Below are positions 6,362 to 11,286 of a DNA stretch of 11,286 bases, piece by piece. The stretch is from Geobacter sp. UBA1603 (GTDB taxonomy: Bacteria > Desulfobacterota > Desulfuromonadia > Geobacterales > Pseudopelobacteraceae): positions 3,640 through 14,925 of the forward strand of contig DCNF01000044.1 of NCBI GenBank assembly GCA_002322035.1, read 5' to 3'. Positions within the stretch are counted from its first letter, which is position 1. Every line of letters starts with the position of its first letter. The notes under the pieces were generated by a model. That model saw only the letters and a list, made by a program, of their open reading frames with translations. It did no database searches and was not told the DNA's origin. The position numbers were made by a program, and so were the translations under genes.

Positions 6362-8203
6362 TCCCTTACCGTGCAGGCGGACAGGCCCACCCGGCGAATC
6401 CCCCCTGACAAACGGAGCGGCCCGCAAGCCGGTCAGTTCTCCGAGTAATTCCTTTTTGCCGAGCAGTTCCAGCGCTTCGCGCACATAGGGCCGTTCAGCC
6501 GGCAGATGGCAAAGCAGGAGAGACTTCTGCAAACGCTTCTCCCGGTCGCTTTTCGGCACGGATATCCTCGTTCCCCGCAGCGGATCAATCCCAGTGTGGT
6601 ACATACAGCTTGAAAGGGTCCCGGGCGTTGGGGTAAAATCCTGAACCTGCTCAACCTTCAGACCAAGTTTTTTCAGGGCCAGGGCCAATTCGAGCATGTC
6701 TTCAAGTGTGCAGCCGGGGTGCCCGGACATCAGGTAGGGAATGATGTGCTGACGTTTTCCCGCCAGGGCACTCTCCTCCCGGAAACGATGCAGAAAATCC
6801 TCAAACCGCTTACGGCCCGGCTTGCGCATCAAAGCCGCCACATGATCGGCAAGATGTTCAGGGGCAACCTTTAACAATCCGCCGACATGATATCCGACCA
6901 GTTCCCTGAAATATCCCGGCTGGCGTTCGAGCAGGTCATAGCGGACACCTGACGAGACGGTGCAGTGCCTGACCCCGGAGACTCCCCGCACCGCCTTCAG
7001 CAACGATAACGCTCGACGATCGTCAACTGCCAGATGTCGGCAGGCAGATGGGTACAGGCAACTCTCGCGCCGGCACCCCCTGCCGCCGTCGGGAGCGCCA
7101 CAGCCGGTTCCGTACATATTGGCGGTCGGGCCGCCCACATCACTGATACTGCCGCCAAACCAGTGTTGCCGGCCGAGCGCTGCAGCCTCGGCCACGATCG
7201 ATTCTTGACTTCGGGACTGAATCTGCTTCCCCTGATGCATGGTAATGGCACAAAAGGCACACCCACCGTAACAGCCGCGGTGACTCGTGATTGATGACCG
7301 GATTTGCGACCAGGCCGGAATCGCCTCGGTGTAGCTCGGATGGGGATTCTTTTCGAACGGCAGCGCGTAGAGCGCATCCATCTCCGGGCCGGAAAGCGGC
7401 AGCGCGGGGGGATAACAAACCAGCAGGCGCCCACCATGCCGCTGCACGACAGCCCGGCCGACCCAGGGGTTCTGTTCAGCGTACGCGAGGCGGAACGCGT
7501 CGGCAAACCTCTGCCTGTCGGCAGCGGCATCTTCGAAGGAGGGGATTTCCAGAAGAGCGTCCGGTTCTCGATCAGTGGCAGATTCCGGGTGGTGATCAGG
7601 TTTCGCGATGCGGCAGGTACCCCGCACGTCCATAATCTGGGTCAATCGCTCACCGTTCCTCATCCTCACGGCAACTTCAAGCAGCGCCCGCTCGGCCATT
7701 CCGTAGATCAGCAGGTCAGCCTTGCTGTCCACCAGAATCGAGCGGCGGACCGCATCCTCCCAGAAATCATAGTGGGCAAAACGGCGCAGTGAGGCCTCAA
7801 TGCCGCCGATAACGACCGGCACATCCTTGTACGCCTCCTTCAGGCGCGAGGTATAGACGATGGTGGCGCGGTTCGGACGGGCCCCATGGCGGTTTCCCGG
7901 CGTATAGGCATCATCATGGCGAAGTTTGCGGGCCGGGGTATAATGGGCAACCATCGAATCCATCGCCCCGGCGGAGACGGCAAAAAACAACTTCGGGCGC
8001 CCAAGGACCATGAACGCATCTTTCGAATGCCAGTCCGGCTGGGCGATAATACCGACCCGGAACCCGTGCGACTCGAGCCAGCGCGCCAGGAGCGGCGCGC
8101 CGAACGTGGGATGGTCGATGTAGGCATCTCCGGAAACGAAGATCACGTCCAGTTCGGCCCAGCCGCGCCGGGTCATTTCTTCACGGGATACGGGGAGAAA
8201 CAT
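6344..8203 (-). CDS. ygiQ: YgiQ family radical SAM protein
   Basis: This 619-aa protein is a radical S-adenosylmethionine enzyme of the YgiQ/UPF0313 family, whose reaction is not established. The N-terminal part has [26 protein letters not shown] (19-35) and [19 protein letters not shown] (130-148), characteristic of the family. The [4Fe-4S]-binding CxxxCxxC is at Cys311, Cys315 and Cys318, within [16 protein letters not shown]-terminal region ([27 protein letters not shown]) is also conserved. The tail is very basic (HGKGKRKAR) and its last codons are made by the transcription terminator. The ATG lies 3 bases after the argC stop and lacks a strong ribosome-binding site of its own, so translation is probably coupled to argC. 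Length is within the family range. Confidence 0.93.
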   Translation of the reverse strand: MFLPVSREEMTRRGWAELDVIFVSGDAYIDHPTFGAPLLARWLESHGFRVGIIAQPDWHSKDAFMVLGRPKLFFAVSAGAMDSMVAHYTPARKLRHDDAYTPGNRHGARPNRATIVYTSRLKEAYKDVPVVIGGIEASLRRFAHYDFWEDAVRRSILVDSKADLLIYGMAERALLEVAVRMRNGERLTQIMDVRGTCRIAKPDHHPESATDREPDALLEIPSFEDAAADRQRFADAFRLAYAEQNPWVGRAVVQRHGGRLLVCYPPALPLSGPEMDALYALPFEKNPHPSYTEAIPAWSQIRSSITSHRGCYGGCAFCAITMHQGKQIQSRSQESIVAEAAALGRQHWFGGSISDVGGPTANMYGTGCGAPDGGRGCRRESCLYPSACRHLAVDDRRALSLLKAVRGVSGVRHCTVSSGVRYDLLERQPGYFRELVGYHVGGLLKVAPEHLADHVAALMRKPGRKRFEDFLHRFREESALAGKRQHIIPYLMSGHPGCTLEDMLELALALKKLGLKVEQVQDFTPTPGTLSSCMYHTGIDPLRGTRISVPKSDREKRLQKSLLLCHLPAERPYVREALELLGKKELLGELTGLRAAPFVRGDSPGGPVRLHGKGKRKAR

Positions 8204-8206
8204 CGA

Positions 8207-9247
8207 TTACGGGAACAGCCCCAGCCCTTCCAGACCGGTTGTTTCCGGGTATCCGCAGATAATGTTCATATTCTGAACCGCCTGGCCGGACGCTCCTTTG
8301 ACCAGGTTGTCAATTGCCGAGAGGATGATTACACGCCCGGTTCGTGAATCGACCAGCGGCGCAATATCACAGAAATTGGAGCCGCGGACAAACGCCGTGG
8401 AAGGGAGACAACCGTTCGCCAGGATACGCACGAACGGCTCACCTGCGTAATGCTCCTGGTAGAGCTTGACCAGCGTTGCGGTCGTAAGAGCTTTCTTCGG
8501 CGATGCGTAGATCGTCGAAAGGATTCCCCGGTCCATCGGGACAAGGTGCGGGGTAAAGGTGACTTTCAACTCTGTTCCGGCCAAAAGGGACAGTTCCTGC
8601 TCAATCTCCGGGGTATGGCGGTGAACACCGCCGGCGCCGTAAGCCTTGAACCCCTCATTGACCTCGCAGTAGAGACTCTCAACCTTGGCGGCCCGCCCGG
8701 CGCCGGTCACTCCCGACGCTGAATCGGCAATGATGCTGACGGTGTCGATCAGCCCCTTCTTGAGCAGCGGGGCCAGTCCCAGGATAATACTGGTCGGGTA
8801 GCAACCCGGATTAGCCACCAGTTTTGCCCGCCGAATCGCTGACCGCCTCACTTCCGGGAGACCATAGACCGCTTTCTTAAGGGTGGCCGGGTTGAGATGC
8901 GGCTCGTACCACTCTCCATAGACCGCCGGATCGGCAAGCCGGTAGTCGGCGGAAAGGTCAATCACCCGTTTTCCCAGCTTCAGGAAGGTCGGCACGACCT
9001 CCATGGCCGCCTTGTGGGGGAGAGCCGTAAAGATCAGGTCGGCTTTTTCAGCCACACGCACCGGTTCGAGATGTTCCAGCAGCAGATCGCACCTGCCCCG
9101 CAGAGTCGGGAAAATATCAGAGATGAGCTTTCCGGCGCTCTGTTCCGACGTAAGGCAGGTGACGGCAACGTCCGGATGACCATTGAGAATGCGGATCAAC
9201 TCCAGCCCGGTATAACCGCTGGCTCCGACGATGGCGACGTTCAGCAT
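8207..9247 (-). CDS. argC: N-acetyl-gamma-glutamyl-phosphate reductase
   Basis: This 346-aa cytoplasmic enzyme catalyses the NADPH-dependent reduction of N-acetylglutamyl-5-phosphate to the semialdehyde, the third step of arginine (ornithine) biosynthesis. Visible marks are the nucleotide-binding GASGYTG (8-14), [12 protein letters not shown] (73-84), DLSADYRL (97-104), the active-site Cys149 in NPGCYPTS, and [10 protein letters not shown] (208-217) with the conserved His211. Length is typical of the long ArgC type. GGGAGGA (complement of 9257-9263) sits 9 bases before the ATG. The gene follows rpsI by 88 bases, with a hairpin between them, and ygiQ follows after 3 bases. No other arginine gene is in the window. 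Confidence 0.97.
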   Translation of the reverse strand: MLNVAIVGASGYTGLELIRILNGHPDVAVTCLTSEQSAGKLISDIFPTLRGRCDLLLEHLEPVRVAEKADLIFTALPHKAAMEVVPTFLKLGKRVIDLSADYRLADPAVYGEWYEPHLNPATLKKAVYGLPEVRRSAIRRAKLVANPGCYPTSIILGLAPLLKKGLIDTVSIIADSASGVTGAGRAAKVESLYCEVNEGFKAYGAGGVHRHTPEIEQELSLLAGTELKVTFTPHLVPMDRGILSTIYASPKKALTTATLVKLYQEHYAGEPFVRILANGCLPSTAFVRGSNFCDIAPLVDSRTGRVIILSAIDNLVKGASGQAVQNMNIICGYPETTGLEGLGLFP

Positions 9248-9280
9248 ATGCAGTGTTCCTCCCGTAACCCGTAAATGAAA

Positions 9281-9307
9281 CAGGGGAGACCCGTAAGGCC
9301 TCCCCTG
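9281..9307 (-). terminator. 11-bp hairpin between rpsI and argC (terminator or attenuator)
   Basis: Read on the - strand, CAGGGGAGGCC pairs with GGTCTCCCCTG around the loop TTACG; this gives 11 pairs, one a G-U wobble. It is followed by TTTCATTTAC, a weak T-rich tract. It lies about 30 bases after the rpsI stop. This could end ribosomal-protein transcription partly and lower argC-ygiQ expression, or mark an mRNA processing site. No clear separate promoter fits in the 33 bases left before argC. Confidence 0.6.
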
Positions 9308-9335
9308 ACTGTGTACACCATACCCGCCTGAACGA

Positions 9336-9728
9336 TTAACGCTTGGAGAACTGGAAACGGGCGCGGGCTGCAGCCTTGCCGTATTTCTTGCGCTCCTTGA
9401 CGCGGGAGTCGCGGGTGATGAAGCCGGCCTTCTTTAAGGTGCCGCGCAGTTCGGCGTCGGTCTCAAGCAGCGCCTTGGTGATGCCGTGCTTGATGGCACC
9501 GGCCTGGCCGGAGTCCCCTCCGCCCTGGACCGTCACGTAAATGTCGAACATGCCGACTTTTTCAACCAGTTCAAGCGGCTGACGAACGATCATTTTGGAG
9601 GTCTCGCGACCGAAATATTCATCAAGGGTTTTGTTGTTGACCGTGATCGTGCCGGAACCCGGCTTGAGCCAGACCCTGGCCACTGAACTCTTGCGCTTGC
9701 CTGTCCCGTAATAGCTGACTGCTGCCAT
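9336..9728 (-). CDS. rpsI: 30S ribosomal protein S9
   Basis: This 130-aa small-subunit protein has a C-terminal tail that reaches the P-site tRNA. The sequence has the family opening [19 protein letters not shown], the middle [15 protein letters not shown] and the invariant end FQFSKR. Length matches the usual 130 aa. GAGGAG (complement of 9738-9743) precedes the ATG. It follows rplM with a 21-base gap, the standard L13-S9 operon. Confidence 0.98.
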   Translation of the reverse strand: MAAVSYYGTGKRKSSVARVWLKPGSGTITVNNKTLDEYFGRETSKMIVRQPLELVEKVGMFDIYVTVQGGGDSGQAGAIKHGITKALLETDAELRGTLKKAGFITRDSRVKERKKYGKAAARARFQFSKR

Positions 9729-9749
9729 ATCGTGCGTCTCCTCAGAAGA

Positions 9750-10178
9750 TTAAAGTGTCAGGTTTTTCGGCTGCTGGGCCTCATGGGGATGGGCTGCGCC
9801 GGCGTATACCTTCAGTTTCTTGATCATATGACGGGAGAGCTTGTTCTTGGGGAGCATCCCCTTGACGGCTTTCCTGATGACGTCTTCCGGTTTCTTCTCC
9901 AGCATCACGCCGGCCGAAACCTCTTTCAGACCGCCCGGGAAACCGGTATGGCCGTAATAAATCTTATCGGTCAGCTTGCGGCCGGTCAACGCGACCTTTT
10001 CGGCATTGACCACGATCACGAAATCGCCGGTGTCAACACTGGGAGTATAGACCGCCTTGTTCTTGCCGCGCAGAATCGTTGCGACCCTGGTTGCCAGACG
10101 ACCAAGGACAATGTCTTGAGCATCAACCAGATACCAATCGCGCTTGATGTTTTCAGCTTTTGCAACTTCCGTTTTCAT
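9750..10178 (-). CDS. rplM: 50S ribosomal protein L13
   Basis: This 142-aa large-subunit assembly protein shows [21 protein letters not shown] (near residues 14-34), the nucleotide-binding-like [29 protein letters not shown], and [21 protein letters not shown] placed the start at the ATG complementary to 10176-10178, because GAGGAAA (complement of 10181-10187) precedes it and the length equals the E. coli protein. A longer frame begins at 10211 but would run through the untranslated leader. It heads the rplM-rpsI-argC-ygiQ string. L13 is known to repress its own operon in E. coli, which makes the leader upstream of interest. Confidence 0.97.
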   Translation of the reverse strand: MKTEVAKAENIKRDWYLVDAQDIVLGRLATRVATILRGKNKAVYTPSVDTGDFVIVVNAEKVALTGRKLTDKIYYGHTGFPGGLKEVSAGVMLEKKPEDVIRKAVKGMLPKNKLSRHMIKKLKVYAGAAHPHEAQQPKNLTL

Positions 10179-10201
10179 AATTTCCTCACAGAGCTGTACA
10201 A

Positions 10202-10240
10202 CCAGAGACACCTCTGGCCATGGTTTTTTCGAAGAGGTGT
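10202..10240 (-). promoter_or_regulatory. Overlapping inverted repeats in the rplM leader/promoter
   Basis: On the - strand ACACCTCT (10240-10233) can pair with AGAGGTGT (10215-10208) across 17 bases. CCAGAG (10217-10212) can instead pair with CTCTGG (10207-10202) across GTGT. The two pairings share bases 10212-10215 and part of the loop, so they exclude each other. They sit 24-62 bases before the rplM ATG. This fits an RNA switch in the leader, or, if transcription starts near 10234, the larger repeat is better read as a DNA operator. Confidence 0.5.
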
Positions 10241-10269
10241 AACTTACGCAAACATATTCGCCCTGTCAA
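10241..10269 (-). promoter_or_regulatory. Promoter of the rplM operon
   Basis: On the - strand there is a perfect TTGACA (complement of 10264-10269), a 17-base spacer and TAAGTT (complement of 10241-10246) as a weak -10. An A/T-rich run, AAAATATTTTTT, lies just upstream (about 10271-10284), resembling an UP element as expected for ribosomal-protein promoters. TATGTT at 10251-10256 is a better -10 by sequence but lacks a spaced -35. Confidence 0.55.
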
Positions 10270-10309
10270 GCAAAAAATATTTTCCCCGTAACGGCACGCG
10301 ACAACGATG

Positions 10310-10338
10310 TTGTCAATCGGTCCCAATCATGCTACATA
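10310..10338 (+). promoter_or_regulatory. Possible promoter of gatC-gatA
   Basis: TTGTCA at 10310-10315 (5/6 match) is followed after 17 bases by TACATA at 10333-10338. The -10 is preceded by TGC, giving an extended -10. Transcription would start near 10345, about 47 bases before gatC. ACAACGATGTTGT (10301-10313, arms ACAAC/GTTGT) overlaps the -35 box and could bind a regulator. Confidence 0.45.
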
Positions 10339-10391
10339 GCCTGCTGCACTGCACGCCTGCAAAAAAACTCGTCAGTCACGGAGAAAGCGGC

Positions 10392-10679
10392 ATGAAGATT
10401 ACTGTCAGCGATGTTGAGCATATTGCCAGACTGGCCCGCCTCGAACTTTCCCCTGAAGAAAACACCATGTTCACGGCCCAGATGGGCAATATCCTTGCGT
10501 ATGTGGAAACGCTGAAGGGGGTCGACACCTCCGGCATCAGCGCCACATCCCATGCCGTTCCGGTTGAGAATGCCTTCCGCCGGGATGACGTCACCCCCTC
10601 CATCGGCATTGCACAAGCCCTGGCCAACGCCCCGGATACGGCCGGCTCTTTCTTCAGGGTCCCGAAGGTCATCGAATAA
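10392..10679 (+). CDS. gatC: Asp-tRNA(Asn)/Glu-tRNA(Gln) amidotransferase subunit C
   Basis: This 95-aa GatC is the small belt-like subunit that wraps GatA and GatB together in the tRNA-dependent amidotransferase. It has the family pattern [16 protein letters not shown] (here [16 protein letters not shown], residues 5-20), [16 protein letters not shown], a proline-rich link around [13 protein letters not shown], and the ending [11 protein letters not shown]. The ATG at 10392 follows GGAG (10380-10383) with an 8-base spacer. A much longer frame in the same phase reaches back to 9732, but this part is antisense to rplM and is rejected. gatA follows after 23 bases. Confidence 0.96.
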   Translation: MKITVSDVEHIARLARLELSPEENTMFTAQMGNILAYVETLKGVDTSGISATSHAVPVENAFRRDDVTPSIGIAQALANAPDTAGSFFRVPKVIE

Positions 10680-10702
10680 CACACGGAGCGCCCCCTCACA
10701 CC

Positions 10703-11286
10703 ATGGAAATTTTTGATCTTACACTGCATGAAATGCATGACCGGCTTGTAAAACGGGAGTTCTCGGCCGTTGAAGCCGCAAGGGCAATGCTGTCACGCAT
10801 TGAAGCCACCGACCACAAACTGAATGCCTTCATAACCGTCACAGCCGATAGAGCATTGGCTGACGCAGAAGCGGCCGACAGGCGGTTCGCCGACGGTACG
10901 GCAGACATCCTGACCGGCATTCCCCTGGCCCTCAAAGACATATTTCTGACCGAGGGCATTCGCACCACCTGCGGCTCCCGCATCCTGGAGAACTTTATCC
11001 CCCCTTATGGCGCGACGTCGTGGGAGAAGCTGAAAGAGCGCGGCGCTGTCCTGCTGGGGAAACTGAACCAGGATGAATTCGCCATGGGATCATCCAACGA
11101 AACGAGTGCCTTTGGACCCTGCCGCAACCCCTGGGATACGACAAGGATCCCCGGGGGGTCCTCCGGCGGTTCAGCGGCAGCGGTTACAGCCCGTCAGGCA
11201 ACGGCAACCCTTGGCACTGACACCGGCGGATCGATCCGCCAGCCCGCTTCACACTGCGGCTGCGTCGGCCTCAAGCCGACCTACGG
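10703..11286 (+). CDS. gatA: Asp-tRNA(Asn)/Glu-tRNA(Gln) amidotransferase subunit A, 3' partial
   Basis: The first 194 residues of GatA are present; the window ends inside the gene. GatA is the amidase that frees ammonia from glutamine (or asparagine) for the amidation of misacylated tRNA. The Ser-cisSer-Lys triad of the amidase signature family is complete: Lys78 in PLALKDIF, Ser153 in [11 protein letters not shown], and nucleophile Ser177 in [12 protein letters not shown]. The start fits the family opening ([15 protein letters not shown]). The only purine-rich site, GGAG at 10685-10688, is 14 bases away, so the ribosome-binding site is weak and translation may depend on gatC. gatB would be expected downstream. 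Confidence 0.96.
   Translation, partial: MEIFDLTLHEMHDRLVKREFSAVEAARAMLSRIEATDHKLNAFITVTADRALADAEAADRRFADGTADILTGIPLALKDIFLTEGIRTTCGSRILENFIPPYGATSWEKLKERGAVLLGKLNQDEFAMGSSNETSAFGPCRNPWDTTRIPGGSSGGSAAAVTARQATATLGTDTGGSIRQPASHCGCVGLKPTY

Noticed and set aside
7291..7792. Long + strand frames opposite ygiQ.
   Set aside because: They are antisense shadows of a GC-rich conserved gene, with low-complexity Arg/Gly/Pro composition and no recognisable motifs.
10179..10211. Longer L13 start (11 extra residues).
   Set aside because: The extension has no ribosome-binding site, lies in the structured leader, and the ATG at 10178 gives the family's normal length.
9732..10679. A 315-codon + strand frame that would fuse a long N-terminal extension to GatC.
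   Set aside because: The first two thirds are antisense to the clearly conserved rplM gene and show no family features; GatC alone from 10392 has normal length and its own ribosome-binding site.

Overview
This window looks like ordinary chromosome from a GC-rich Gram-negative bacterium. It is most consistent with a Geobacter-like member of the Desulfuromonadota. This placement is inferred from gene content and order: a hopanoid-type glycosyltransferase beside an Mla-type lipid transport operon that includes a TolC-like gene, rplM-rpsI followed by argC and a YgiQ radical SAM gene, and a divergent gatC-gatA pair. No rRNA, tRNA, CRISPR array, transposase or phage gene was seen.

Left part (1-5892, all + strand). 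The window opens inside a reading frame that begins as RTX-type calcium-binding nonapeptide repeats. At a shared Gly-Asn-Gly-Asn-Asp motif it turns into a class I rRNA-methylase-like protein. This looks like a chimera, and an assembly join is the leading explanation. Overlapping its stop codon is a membrane glycosyltransferase of the HpnI/ceramide glucosyltransferase type. After a 127-base gap with a possible promoter comes a five-gene operon: permease (mlaE), ATPase (mlaF), MCE-domain substrate-binding protein (mlaD), a TolC-family outer membrane protein, and a periplasmic MlaC/Ttg2D protein. Together these could form a trans-envelope phospholipid (or hopanoid) transport route from inner to outer membrane.

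Middle (5893-6360). A cold-shock gene (67 aa) has a good promoter, a long untranslated leader, a perfect Shine-Dalgarno sequence, and a strong intrinsic terminator. The terminator is shared with the convergent ygiQ gene, whose stop codon lies inside the stem.

Right part (6344-10178, all - strand, read right to left). The order is rplM (L13), rpsI (S9), a hairpin that may end or attenuate transcription, argC, then ygiQ, which starts 3 bases after the argC stop. Upstream of rplM is a divergent promoter region with overlapping inverted repeats that may be a ribosomal-protein leader or an operator. On the other side gatC and the 5' part of gatA (+ strand, cut by the window end) encode subunits of the Asp-tRNA(Asn)/Glu-tRNA(Gln) amidotransferase.

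There is no gene-free stretch over 300 bases. The gaps of 127, 207, 88 and 213 bases are described in the entries. I see no clearly new system. The points most worth checking are the RTX/methylase junction, the Mla operon with a built-in TolC gene, and the rplM leader.
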